A stretch of 14,568 nt of DNA from Hyphomicrobiales bacterium. Lineage in GTDB: Bacteria > Pseudomonadota > Alphaproteobacteria > Rhizobiales > Xanthobacteraceae. Below are positions 1 to 8,261 of this stretch, piece after piece (the stretch's first letter is position 1; each line of letters starts with the position of its first letter). Made by a program: the position numbers and the translations under genes. Below the pieces are notes generated by a model. That model had not been told where the DNA came from, made no database searches, and saw only the letters and a program-made list of their open reading frames with translations. The stretch covers positions 1 through 14,568 of the forward strand of contig JAPLPC010000354.1 of assembly GCA_026400425.1 (NCBI GenBank), in the 5' to 3' direction.

Positions 1-261
1 AGCGGGCAACAGCAGTATAATGGCCTTCACCAATTGCTGCACGCGACGGCGGCTGGCCAGCACGCCTGCGAGCAGGGTGACGAGGCCTTCGAGCAGCAAC
101 AGATAGCCGAAATAATGCGGCCTGATCAGCGTCGCGCCATCGAGCGCATCGAGCAGCGTGAACAGGCCGAGCGCCGACCAGCCCGCGCCGATGGCCAGCA
201 AGGCGCGCCAGCGCCGCTGCACCAGTTTGGCGCCAAGCAGGAGGAGCAGGAGTCGGATCAT
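1..261 (-). CDS. Partial multi-pass membrane protein, function unknown (N-terminal 87 codons)
   Basis: An open frame reads leftwards from an ATG at 261-259 and stays open to base 1, so 87 N-terminal codons are seen and the C-terminus is outside the window. The protein starts MIRLLLLLLGAKLVQRRW and is strongly hydrophobic. I see about three candidate membrane segments: residues 2-10, a helix around 22-40, and one around 52-68 that is Leu/Gly-rich and followed by an Arg cluster (SRRR), as expected of a cytoplasmic loop. It is divergent from the MFS transporter gene, with about 100 nt between the two starts. The pattern of short hydrophobic helices loosely recalls HdeD/DUF308-type membrane proteins, but no diagnostic motif is visible and I do not name a function. 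Upstream of the ATG there is only a weak GAG as ribosome-binding site. Confidence 0.5.
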   Translation of the reverse strand, partial: MIRLLLLLLGAKLVQRRWRALLAIGAGWSALGLFTLLDALDGATLIRPHYFGYLLLLEGLVTLLAGVLASRRRVQQLVKAIILLLPA

Positions 262-361
262 TGACGGTCTCGATCTGCGAACAGAGCCCAAACCTAGCCG
301 GCAGAAGCTTAACTTTTACATGCAAAGGATACCGCAAATTTGCAGAGCAAGCAGGCAGTCG

Positions 362-1510
362 ATGGCCTTCACGGGTTCCAATCTTTGGTCGCGCGCGGCG
401 GTGATCACCGCGGCCATGATCTTCGGCCTGACTTACAGTCTCAGCGCTGCGCTGCTGGCGCAGGACCTGTCCGAACGCGGGCATTCCGATGCGTTCATCG
501 GCGCCAACGCGGCCATGCATGCCATCGGCGTGCTCGCGATGGCTTTTGCGTTGCCACGCATGGTCGGCGGCATCGGTGCGCGGCGGATGGTGGTCGTCGC
601 GCTGGTGATCGCGGCCGTCGTGCTGGTGTTGTTTCCGGCGATGCCGTCGATCTGGCTGTGGTTTCCGCTGCGCATCATTCTCGGTGCCGCGTCCGAAACG
701 CTGTTCGTGATGTCGGAAACCTGGCTCAACAGCCTCAGCACCGATGCGACGCGCGCCCGCGCCATGGCGGCCTATACGGCGGCGTTGTCGCTCGGATTTG
801 CGCTGGGGCCGCTGCTGCTGTCGCTGATCGGCACCGAGGGCGCCACCGCCTATTGGGCCGGGGCGATCTTCGCTCTCGGTGCTGCAGCATGCCTGGCGAT
901 GCCGGGCATCGAACAGCCGGTGTTCGACAAAGGCGGACACGGCAGTCCGCTCGGCTTCGTCATGCTGGCGCCGATCGCCATGGCAGCGACGGTGCTGCAT
1001 GCATCGGTGGAGAGCAGCGGCCTGTCCTTCCTGTCGCTCTATGCGCAATCGCTCGGCTGGAGCGAAGGCGACGCGACGCAACTGATGTCCTGCATGATGG
1101 TCGGCGCCATCCTGCTGCAACTGCCGATCGGCTGGCTCGGCGACAAGGTCGATCGCCGCAAGCTGATCATCGCACTGGCGGCGCTGGCGGTGATCGGCGC
1201 GCTGATCTGGCCGCTGGCATTGCGGTCGCCGTGGACGACCTATCCGTTGCTGTTCGTGTGGGGCGGCGTGTTCGTCGGCATCTATACGATCATGCTGACC
1301 ATCGTCGGCAGCCGCTTCGCCGGCAGCAGTCTGGTCGGCATCTATGCGGCGATGGGATTGATGTGGGGCGTCGGCGCGTTGATCGGGCCGTTGGGCGCGG
1401 GCGCTGCGATGCAGTGGCTTAGCCATGGCCTGCCTCTGTTCGTCGCCTTTGCCTGCGGCTGCTTCCTGCTGGCGGCGCTATGGCAGACGCAGCGCGGCGA
1501 TGTCGCGTAG
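362..1510 (+). CDS. MFS (major facilitator superfamily) transporter, YcaD-like
   Basis: This encodes about 382 residues with a 12-helix major facilitator pattern and is expected to be an inner-membrane secondary transporter. Substrate is unknown. Helix 1 is around residues 12-33, followed by further hydrophobic segments at regular spacing. Residues 103-150 contain RIILGAASETLF, then SETWLNSLSTDATRARA, then a long Gly/Ala-rich helix ending GFALGP. This arrangement, with a conserved WLN and a small-residue-rich fifth helix, resembles the YcaD-type MFS group. The loop opening the second half has GWLGDKVDRRK (257-267), a good match to MFS motif A. The frame extends upstream to 158, but those residues are polar, overlap the divergent gene and do not look like a transporter. 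I chose ATG 362, where the hydrophobic protein begins; ATG 320 is possible. The ribosome-binding site is weak. The gene stands alone and converges on the acyltransferase gene. Confidence 0.85.
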   Translation: MAFTGSNLWSRAAVITAAMIFGLTYSLSAALLAQDLSERGHSDAFIGANAAMHAIGVLAMAFALPRMVGGIGARRMVVVALVIAAVVLVLFPAMPSIWLWFPLRIILGAASETLFVMSETWLNSLSTDATRARAMAAYTAALSLGFALGPLLLSLIGTEGATAYWAGAIFALGAAACLAMPGIEQPVFDKGGHGSPLGFVMLAPIAMAATVLHASVESSGLSFLSLYAQSLGWSEGDATQLMSCMMVGAILLQLPIGWLGDKVDRRKLIIALAALAVIGALIWPLALRSPWTTYPLLFVWGGVFVGIYTIMLTIVGSRFAGSSLVGIYAAMGLMWGVGALIGPLGAGAAMQWLSHGLPLFVAFACGCFLLAALWQTQRGDVA

Positions 1511-1587
1511 GGCGGATTACGCTGTGCTTCTCCCCGCGGGATGGCGCCAAACAATGCGGACGTCGCCCATGTCCGGTTGAATGCAAG

Positions 1588-2694
1588 CTATCGCGAGCGC
1601 GTTGGCGCAGCCAGCGCGGCGGCGGACTGGGGCACGCATGATGCGCGTGCCATCAATCGTCGGCGCAAGGCGTTCATGGCCGGCCGTTCGAACCAGGCGA
1701 ACGACCACAGTGAGAGCGTGATCAGGACGATCAGGAATGTCAGCAGCGTCACCGGCGACCGATAGTCGATCTGCCAGCCCTGCCAGGCGGCCATGGTCAC
1801 CAAGGCGAGCTGCAGCGGAAAGTGTAGCAGGTATGAGGAATAGGAAATGTTGCCGAGCCATTCCAGCCGCGACGTGACGGGGTGCAGAACGTCCTCATAG
1901 ATCACCAGAGCGATGATCAGGCCGGGGAACGCGAAGGTGAATGCGATGAACTCCGCCAGCGTCCCGTGCGGCCACATCAGACGCGCGACAATCATGCAGA
2001 GCACTGTCGCAGGAAGATAGATCCAGGCTGCGTACGGGAGCCCGCTGCGCGATTGCGCGTGCCGGAGAACCTCCGCGCAGACGCCGCCGAGGAAGAAGCT
2101 GAGCACGCCCCTGACCAGCGGTGCGTCGGGATTCAGAAGAAATGGCGCCAGCGCGCAAATGGCCGCGACCACCGGCAGCCGCGCGAGCTTCAGCTTCGCC
2201 AGCCCGAAGAAGATGCCATACAGCATCACCTCGACGACCACCGACCAGGCCGGCCCGTTGAACGTGTAGGAGTGGCCGGACCATGCGGTGGTCAGCAACA
2301 GCTGCTGGACGAATTGCGCAGCAGAATCGCTGGGGAAGACGAAGTCGCTGCCGGTCAACGCGCGGGTGGCTACTTGCGTCACGGCCACGGAAACCATCGT
2401 GGCAAAGTATAGCGGATACAGCCGCGAGAAGCGCAGGACGGCAAAGCTCAGGCTGCTGACATCGCCGTGCGCGACCGGCTCCGCATAAAGTCGGAAGAAG
2501 ATGAAACCGCTGATCGAGAAGAACAGCTCAACGCCCCACCAGCCGTGCTGATACAGCGGCCACAACAGCCAGAACAACGGAAACTGCTCCGTCGGCGCTG
2601 CCGTCGGAAAGAAATGCTGCCAGTGCCAGAATACGACGGCCAGCGAAGCCAGGCCGCGCAGGGCATCGATGGACGTCAGGCGTGTCTGGTGCAT
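1588..2694 (-). CDS. Acyltransferase family 3 (OafA/ExoZ-type) integral membrane protein
   Basis: A 368-residue multi-pass membrane protein of the acyltransferase-3 family, which moves acetyl or other acyl groups onto surface sugars such as O-antigen, exopolysaccharide or Nod factor. The N-terminus carries the family hallmark: RLTSIDALRGLASLAVVFWH at residues 5-24, with the RG pair and the membrane His24 typical of the proposed active site. It is followed by WGVELFFSISGFIFF at 53-67, matching the usual FFxxSGF second-helix motif. About ten hydrophobic segments fill the rest, and the C-terminus is a short basic/Ala-rich tail. I chose ATG 2694 because family homology begins there; the frame is open to 2781, but those residues look non-coding. 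The gene lies 116 nt downstream of rsmA on the same strand and may be read from the same transcript, although nothing ties it functionally to that cluster. The acceptor substrate cannot be told from sequence. Confidence 0.87.
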   Translation of the reverse strand: MHQTRLTSIDALRGLASLAVVFWHWQHFFPTAAPTEQFPLFWLLWPLYQHGWWGVELFFSISGFIFFRLYAEPVAHGDVSSLSFAVLRFSRLYPLYFATMVSVAVTQVATRALTGSDFVFPSDSAAQFVQQLLLTTAWSGHSYTFNGPAWSVVVEVMLYGIFFGLAKLKLARLPVVAAICALAPFLLNPDAPLVRGVLSFFLGGVCAEVLRHAQSRSGLPYAAWIYLPATVLCMIVARLMWPHGTLAEFIAFTFAFPGLIIALVIYEDVLHPVTSRLEWLGNISYSSYLLHFPLQLALVTMAAWQGWQIDYRSPVTLLTFLIVLITLSLWSFAWFERPAMNALRRRLMARASCVPQSAAALAAPTRSR

Positions 2695-2810
2695 GGGGTC
2701 TACCGGGTGCAAGACCACGAAAACACCCCGAGATTGTGAAGGCGTTAACGCCAGTGGCACAAGTCGCCGCATTGGCTGCAAATCGGACCGGCTGCCGCGC
2801 CGGGCGCGCG

Positions 2811-3674
2811 TTATGCGTCGCTGCGGGGCTTTCTCAACTGCACCAGCGCATTCGCCATGGCGACGAAGCCGGAGACCGGGACGGTCTCGGCGCGCCGCGT
2901 CGCTTCGACGCCGGCGGCGGCGGCCAATTGTTCCGGATCGACACCAAGCGGCTTGAGGCTTTGCCGCAGCATCTTGCGGCGCTGGTTGAACGCGGCGGCG
3001 GCGACTTGCTCAAGCAGGCGGCGTTCGCACGGCTCGGGATTTTGGCGCGGCGTCAGGCGCACCACCGATGACGTCACCTTCGGCGGCGGCGTGAAGGCGG
3101 CCGGTGAGATATCGAACAGGATTTTCGTATCCGCACGCCAGTTGGCGAGGACGCCGAGCCGGCCATAGGCTTCGTCGTCGCCGACGGCGACGATGCGTTC
3201 GGCCACCTCGCGCTGGAACATCAGCACCATCATTTCGTACCACGGCGGCCATGGTTCGGTGCACAGCCAGTCGATCAGCAGTTGCGTGCCGATATTGTAA
3301 GGCAGGTTAGCGACGATGCGCGCGCGCTCACCGTTCAACAGCGGCCGCGGGTCGAATGTCTGCGCGTCGCCGATCACGATCTCGGGCCGTCCGGGATAAT
3401 GCGCGGCGATTTCTTCCAGCGGTCCGATGGCGCGTTCGTCGCGTTCGACCGCGATGACTCGCTTGGCACCCGCCGCCAGCAATGCGCGGGTCAGGCCGCC
3501 TGGCCCGGGGCCGACCTCGACCACGGTGACACCGTCGAGCGGGCCCGCGGCGCGCGCAATGCGTGCGGTGAGATTGAGATCGAGCAGAAAGTTCTGGCCG
3601 AGCGATTTGCGCGCTTGCAGATCGTGGCGCTTGATGACGTCGCGGAGCGGCGGAAGATCGTCGATACCGCTCAT
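2811..3674 (-). CDS. rsmA: 16S rRNA (adenine1518-N6/adenine1519-N6)-dimethyltransferase RsmA/KsgA
   Basis: A 287-residue SAM-dependent enzyme that dimethylates two adjacent adenines in helix 45 of 16S rRNA late in 30S assembly; loss of activity gives kasugamycin resistance. Visible motifs in order: KSLGQNFL (23-30); SAM motif I VEVGPGPGGLT (52-62); an acidic ribose-binding position in AVERDE (75-80); GDA at 102-104; catalytic motif IV NLPYN (123-127), where Asn and Tyr contact the target adenine; FTPPPKV (194-200); and QRRKMLRQSL (231-240) in the C-terminal helical domain. Length is normal for the family. Its ATG (3674-3672) overlaps the pdxA TGA by 4 nt (ATGA), and there is no Shine-Dalgarno of its own, so translation is probably coupled to pdxA. 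The pdxA-rsmA order is widely conserved in proteobacteria. Confidence 0.97.
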   Translation of the reverse strand: MSGIDDLPPLRDVIKRHDLQARKSLGQNFLLDLNLTARIARAAGPLDGVTVVEVGPGPGGLTRALLAAGAKRVIAVERDERAIGPLEEIAAHYPGRPEIVIGDAQTFDPRPLLNGERARIVANLPYNIGTQLLIDWLCTEPWPPWYEMMVLMFQREVAERIVAVGDDEAYGRLGVLANWRADTKILFDISPAAFTPPPKVTSSVVRLTPRQNPEPCERRLLEQVAAAAFNQRRKMLRQSLKPLGVDPEQLAAAAGVEATRRAETVPVSGFVAMANALVQLRKPRSDA

Positions 3675-4675
3675 GACGGTTGCGACGCGGCCATGCGCGC
3701 GGCGAGCTTGAGGGCGGCGATCAGGCTCGATGGATTGGCCTTGCCGGTGCCGGCAATGTCGAAGGCAGTGCCGTGATCCGGCGAGGTGCGAATGAAGGGC
3801 AGGCCGAGCGTGACATTAACGCCGTGATCGAAGGCGATGGTCTTGATCGGGATCAGCGCCTGATCGTGATACATGCAGATCGCGCAGTCATAGGTCGCGC
3901 GCGCCGCCGGATGAAACATCGTATCGGCCGGCAGCGGGCCACGGGCGTCGATGCCCTCGTTCTGCAGTACGGTGACCGCATGCTGGATGAAAGCCAGTTC
4001 CTCGTCGCCCATGCTGCCGTCTTCGCCGGCATGCGGATTGAGGCCGGCGACGGCGAGGCGCGGGCGCTTAATGCCGAACCGCGCTTTCATGTCGTTGACG
4101 ACGATGCGTGCGGTGGCAGTGATCAAAGGGCCATTGAGTTGATCGATGGCATCGCGCAGCGCGACATGGATCGTCACCGGCACGACGGCCAGTTCGGGCG
4201 ACCACAGCATCATCACCGGCAGCGGCAACTTGCCGTCTTTGGCGGCGAGCTCGGCGAGAAACTCGGTATGTCCGGGATGTGCGAACCCGGCCCGGTACAG
4301 CACGCTTTTGGCGATCGGATTGGTGACCACGGCGCCGGCATGGCCGGCTTCCACGTCGGCGACGGCCTGACGGATCGAGGCGATCGCGGCGGGAGCGCTG
4401 GATGCATCCGGGCGGCGCGCCTGCGCCGTCACCACATGGCCGGTGGAGACCACCGGCAGGGCATCGGCGAAGATCGCGATCGCGGTGGCCGGCGTTGCAT
4501 CCGCTAGCGCGATGTCATGGCCGAGCGCCTGCGCGCGCCCCGCGATGAAATCGCGATCGCCGAGCAGATAGAACGGCGGCAGATCGAGCGCGCCCCTGTT
4601 CATCCAGGCGGCGATGGCAATGTCCGGCCCGATCCCGGCCGGTTCGCCGAGGGTCAATGCGAGAGGTTTGGTCAT
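3671..4675 (-). CDS. pdxA: 4-hydroxythreonine-4-phosphate dehydrogenase PdxA
   Basis: A 334-residue NAD-dependent dehydrogenase of the DXP-dependent vitamin B6 pathway. It oxidises 4-phosphohydroxy-L-threonine to a product that PdxJ condenses with 1-deoxyxylulose phosphate to give pyridoxine phosphate. Family motifs are all present: LTLGEPAGIGPD (8-18), TNPIAK (118-123), HPGHTEF (133-139), the three metal-binding histidines at H170 (VTIHVALRD), H215 (GLNPHAGEDG) and H270 (MYHDQALIPIK), and the C-terminal TSPDHGTAFDIAGTG (297-311). Full length and apparently intact. The start at 4675 has GAAGG seven bases upstream. It lies 43 nt downstream of surA and overlaps rsmA by 4 nt. surA-pdxA-rsmA is a classic proteobacterial cluster. 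Confidence 0.97.
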   Translation of the reverse strand: MTKPLALTLGEPAGIGPDIAIAAWMNRGALDLPPFYLLGDRDFIAGRAQALGHDIALADATPATAIAIFADALPVVSTGHVVTAQARRPDASSAPAAIASIRQAVADVEAGHAGAVVTNPIAKSVLYRAGFAHPGHTEFLAELAAKDGKLPLPVMMLWSPELAVVPVTIHVALRDAIDQLNGPLITATARIVVNDMKARFGIKRPRLAVAGLNPHAGEDGSMGDEELAFIQHAVTVLQNEGIDARGPLPADTMFHPAARATYDCAICMYHDQALIPIKTIAFDHGVNVTLGLPFIRTSPDHGTAFDIAGTGKANPSSLIAALKLAARMAASQPS

Positions 4676-4718
4676 GCGGACGCCTTCAGCCAGTCGCGGT
4701 CGAAGCCGGATTTCGGGA

Positions 4719-5648
4719 TTAGCGATATTCGATCATCGCTGATTTGCGGACGTCCTGCAGATACGACTTCGACTTCGCTTCGAATTTCTCGGCGAACATC
4801 TTCTCGCGGACTTCGCGTTTCTTTGGCGTATCGACCTTGGTCGGTTTGCGCGAACACAAAGCGACCATCTCGATCCCCTGGGCCGTGACTTCGGGCGGGG
4901 TCAGGTGACCGATCGGCGTCTTGTCGAGCAATTCGCGCAGGTTCGGCGGCAGGTCGGCGGAGCTCTTCACCACGATGCTCTTCACGGTGGCATTCTGGCT
5001 GGATTTGAAGGTGCGAATTGCGTCCTCGCAGCTCTGGATGCGTTCGCGCAGCCCGGTCGCCTCCTTGAGGCGGGCTTCTGCCAGACCGCCGCCGGCGCCG
5101 CGCGGCACGATCAGCACCAGCGGGCGCATCTGATATTCGAACGCCTCGGCCATGGCGTCGCCGCCCTGACCTTGCACGGCAGCTTCGACTTCCTTCTCGC
5201 CGACCTGCAGGCTCTGCTTGAAGCGACCGCGAACGATCGCGTTCCACACCATATCGGCCTTGAGACGGCTCTTCAGCGTGTTGGGGCGTATGCCCTTGGA
5301 AGCCAGCGACTGGGTCAGCTGATCGGGCGTGAGACGCATGCGCGACGCCATCGTGGCAAATGAGCCATCGACTTCGGTAGCGCTCGGATCGACGCTGTAT
5401 TTCTTGCCTTCCTTGATCTTGACCTTCTCGTCGATCAACTGGTCGAGCACCGCCTTGCGGCTGTTATCTTTCATGCCGGACAGCGCGTTGAGCTTCATCC
5501 GCTGGTCGATATCCATATTGGTGATCGGCTCGCCATTGACCATGACGGCAACCGACTGGGCATGGGCCGGCGATACCGTCGAGATCAGGATCGTTACGGC
5601 GGCGGCCAGCACGGCATGCACGAGGTGACGGACGTTCATTGCGTTCAT
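4719..5648 (-). CDS. surA: Periplasmic chaperone / peptidyl-prolyl isomerase, SurA family
   Basis: A 309-residue secreted protein. A signal peptide occupies residues 1-30 (basic/His n-region, hydrophobic core, cleavage after AHA). The SurA N-terminal chaperone domain follows, from about 33 (VAVMVNGEPITNMDIDQR) to about 150, with the DQLIDEKVKIKE helix around 69-80. A single parvulin-like region spans about 170-268 (EYQMRPLVLIVPRG; then PPNLRELLDKTPIGHLTPPEV; then GIEMVALCSRK), and a charged helix returns to the N-domain at the C-terminus. E. coli SurA is about 428 residues with two PPIase domains; the one-domain, roughly 310-residue form is usual in Rhizobiales. Known role: escorting unfolded outer-membrane proteins, including LptD, to the BAM complex, which fits its place next to lptD. 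A GGAG 4 nt upstream supports ATG 5648; a second ATG at 5639 is possible. Confidence 0.9.
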   Translation of the reverse strand: MNAMNVRHLVHAVLAAAVTILISTVSPAHAQSVAVMVNGEPITNMDIDQRMKLNALSGMKDNSRKAVLDQLIDEKVKIKEGKKYSVDPSATEVDGSFATMASRMRLTPDQLTQSLASKGIRPNTLKSRLKADMVWNAIVRGRFKQSLQVGEKEVEAAVQGQGGDAMAEAFEYQMRPLVLIVPRGAGGGLAEARLKEATGLRERIQSCEDAIRTFKSSQNATVKSIVVKSSADLPPNLRELLDKTPIGHLTPPEVTAQGIEMVALCSRKPTKVDTPKKREVREKMFAEKFEAKSKSYLQDVRKSAMIEYR

Positions 5649-5768
5649 GACTCTCCGGATCAGGCGTTTGCTTGGCCCGCTGCAGGGCCGGCCGCGTCAT
5701 TATCGCGGCCGAAAACGGAATTTTCGCGGCGATCGGAACCTGAGCGTCCGAATGTCGCGATCAAATGA
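5649..5768 (-). promoter_or_regulatory. lptD-surA gap with hairpin and possible promoter for surA-pdxA-rsmA
   Basis: This 120-nt gap is the largest within the lptF-to-rsmA cluster. It holds a short inverted repeat (CGAAAA at 5710-5715, TTTTCG at 5721-5726, 5-nt loop). On the minus strand there is a good -10-like hexamer, GATAAT (5704-5699), about 50 nt before the surA ATG, but no convincing -35. A smaller inverted repeat (CCGCG / CGCGG) flanks that hexamer. An internal promoter or attenuator serving surA-pdxA-rsmA is an inference. Confidence 0.25.
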
Positions 5769-8261
5769 TCAATAGACCGTGCCGCCGGTGCCGCTGCCGG
5801 CCTGGGTCCCGCCGAGCGTGCGCAGGCCGATCTGGAACATCACGGTATGGCTCAAGACCGGCGGGGTCGAGAGATTGGCGACGTAGCTATACGAGGTGAC
5901 GTAGTTCAGCGCGAGGATGAAACAGTCGTCCACATAGCCGGCGCCAACCGTGTACTGGTCGATCGTGTTCTGCTGCAGATTCCAGCGTGCGCCGCCGGTC
6001 ACCACCCAGTTGTTCGCCACCTTGATCGAACCGGTGCCGAGCAGGCCCTCGCGGCGGGTCAGATAGCCCAGCTCTTGCTGCGGCGCGTAGTTGCCATAGA
6101 GCATGCTGACCGACCAGCGATCGAACGAGGCGCGGCCCTCGGCTTCGAAGCGCGAGATGTTGCCGGTGCCTTCGTCGATGCGGGCGCGGGTCGAGAACGA
6201 ATAGGTGCGGTTCGGCGCGTAGCTGACACCCGCCACATAGTCGGAGCGGGCCTTTTCCAGACCGGATGCGACGCCGGTATTGGTCAGGTCGGCGACGGCG
6301 AACGAGTTCATGCCGAACAGCTGATAGGACTGGCCGAACAGCACTTTGATCGTACCGCCCTGGTCGAACTGGGTGGTCGCCTGGACACCGACATTGGCGC
6401 GGCCACCGCCCTCGACGCGATCATAGCCGGAGAACTTGTTCACGCTGAACAGGTTGCTGGTGTCGAAATTCATGCTCTGCGCGTCTTCGTTCGGCAGACG
6501 GCCGGCATAGGTCTCGTTCGGGCGGATGATGACCTGGGCGATCGGCTCGATCACGGTGCTGCCCCACGGCTGCACATTGATGAACGGATAGCGATATTCG
6601 AGACCGACCGTCGGCATCACGCGCAAGGCTTGCGTGTCGCCGGGGGTCACATAGTTCGAAACGCCCGGCTGGTTCGAGATCGATGCGTCGATGGCATCGA
6701 CACGCAAGCTGGCGAACGGCGTGAAGATCTGGCCGAGTTCATCGGTGAACGACCGACGCCACTGCGCTTCGCCGGTGAAGCGGGTGTAGGTGCCTGGGAC
6801 ACCGCGCAGCAGGCAATTGCCCGGCAGCCGCGCCATTGGATCGGCCGATGTCGGCGCGCAAAGGCCATTGGTCATGGCATTCGATGAAATCGCGTCGAAC
6901 TGCGCATCCTGCCGCGTCAGGCTGGTGAAGTTGAACTTGTAGCTGAACTCGCCGCCCAGAATGTTCTGCTGCAGGACGTTGTTGTAGTCCAGCACCGGAT
7001 GGATGATGGGAACCTGACGCTGGTTACCCGAGAAGCTCGTATACTGGATCGTGCGGACGTCGAAGAAGCTGCGCTTGCCGACGCCGGTCAGATAGAGCTG
7101 CGACACGGCTTCGGTCTGCAGATTCAGGAACGACTGATACGGATCCCGGTACATCGCCAGGCGATAGTCGTACAGGAAGTTGTAGTCGCTGAGCGCGACT
7201 GCATCCCAGCCCCAGGTCCACTTGTCGTTGATCGCGAACTGACCCTTGGTCTCGACACCGCCGCGCCAGTCCTTGTCGCTGACAGAGCCGGCACCGAACG
7301 CCGTGCGGTCCTGCTGATTGATGCCGTAAGCGCGGATCTGGTAGGCGCCGTCCATCAGACGCTGGCGGAATTCCGCCTGCATCAGCAGACCCTGCCGCGT
7401 GGTGTAGCGCGGCATGAATGTCGCGTCGTAGTCCGGCGCGATCGCCCAGTAGAACGGCGTTTCGATGCCGAAACCGAAATTGGTGTTCTGCTGGAAGCCC
7501 GGCATCAGGAAGCCGGTCTTGCGCTTCACGGTCGGATCGGGCGTCGAGAAATACGGCATGTAAGCGAGCGGCACGCCGAAGAACTCGACGCGCGCATCCT
7601 CGAAATACATCATCTTTTCGGTCTGGTCGTGGATGATGCGAGCACCCTTGACCTGCCACAGCGGCGGCTTCTTCGGATCGTCCTTACAGGCCGCGCAGGC
7701 GGTGTAGACGCCGTTCTGGAACACGGTGTAGTTGCCGGCGGTGCGCTCGGCGCGAGTCGCGGCCATGCGCGTCGCATCGGCGGTATCGACGCGCAGCGAA
7801 TCTACGAAGCCATCGCGATAGTCGTCGCTGAGATCGAGCAGGTTGGCATAGGTGATCCTGCCGTCGGCATCCGTCATCCGGACATTGCCTTCGGCATGCA
7901 GGCGCTTGGTCTTCTGGTCGTAGATGACTTTATCGGCCTCGACCGAGGTGCCGTTGTAATACATCTGGACGTTGCCGACGGCGGCGACGCGCGAGTTGTT
8001 GTAGTCGTAATTGACCTCGGTGGCCTGCACCAGCATCTGCCCGGTCTGGGCAGCCGGCGGCGGCTTTGGTCGGGTTGCGGGCCGGTTATAGGTGAAACCT
8101 TGGGCGTGGACAGGCGTCGTCGCTGCAGCGCCGAGCGTCACGGCCACGCACATCATGGTCGCCGCAATCGTCGTGAGGGCGCGGGACGTGCGACCGCAAT
8201 CTGCGCAAATGTGCAGTTTCGAGGTCAATTTCCGCGCGCGGAGGGCGGCAAAACCAGCCAC
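5769..8261 (-). CDS. lptD: LPS-assembly outer-membrane protein LptD (GTG start)
   Basis: An 830-residue outer-membrane LPS translocon. Order of parts: basic n-region, hydrophobic core and signal cleavage after TTPVHA near residue 53; a Pro-rich linker; a periplasmic OstA/LptA-like beta-jellyroll from about 75 to 180 (VNYDYNNSRVAAVGNVQMYY, HAEGNVRMTDADG); then the LptD beta-barrel to the C-terminus. The family stretch after the jellyroll is clear: CAACKDDPKKPPLWQVKGAR (189-208), FFGVPLAYMPYFSTPDPTVK and TGFLMPGFQ. Mature cysteines are C189, C192, C468, C483 and C780, a different layout from the four of E. coli. The frame is open upstream to 8327, but I place the start at GTG 8261-8259: its first G is the last base of the lptG stop, a perfect GGAGGA lies 6 nt upstream, and the signal peptide gains its Arg/Lys n-region. 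ATG 8156 would leave an uncharged, weak signal. Confidence 0.93.
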   Translation of the reverse strand: MAGFAALRARKLTSKLHICADCGRTSRALTTIAATMMCVAVTLGAAATTPVHAQGFTYNRPATRPKPPPAAQTGQMLVQATEVNYDYNNSRVAAVGNVQMYYNGTSVEADKVIYDQKTKRLHAEGNVRMTDADGRITYANLLDLSDDYRDGFVDSLRVDTADATRMAATRAERTAGNYTVFQNGVYTACAACKDDPKKPPLWQVKGARIIHDQTEKMMYFEDARVEFFGVPLAYMPYFSTPDPTVKRKTGFLMPGFQQNTNFGFGIETPFYWAIAPDYDATFMPRYTTRQGLLMQAEFRQRLMDGAYQIRAYGINQQDRTAFGAGSVSDKDWRGGVETKGQFAINDKWTWGWDAVALSDYNFLYDYRLAMYRDPYQSFLNLQTEAVSQLYLTGVGKRSFFDVRTIQYTSFSGNQRQVPIIHPVLDYNNVLQQNILGGEFSYKFNFTSLTRQDAQFDAISSNAMTNGLCAPTSADPMARLPGNCLLRGVPGTYTRFTGEAQWRRSFTDELGQIFTPFASLRVDAIDASISNQPGVSNYVTPGDTQALRVMPTVGLEYRYPFINVQPWGSTVIEPIAQVIIRPNETYAGRLPNEDAQSMNFDTSNLFSVNKFSGYDRVEGGGRANVGVQATTQFDQGGTIKVLFGQSYQLFGMNSFAVADLTNTGVASGLEKARSDYVAGVSYAPNRTYSFSTRARIDEGTGNISRFEAEGRASFDRWSVSMLYGNYAPQQELGYLTRREGLLGTGSIKVANNWVVTGGARWNLQQNTIDQYTVGAGYVDDCFILALNYVTSYSYVANLSTPPVLSHTVMFQIGLRTLGGTQAGSGTGGTVY

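Noticed and set aside
158..361. N-terminal extension of the MFS transporter
   Set aside because: It is polar, Arg/Ser-rich, overlaps the divergent gene at 1-261, and precedes a normal MFS first helix.
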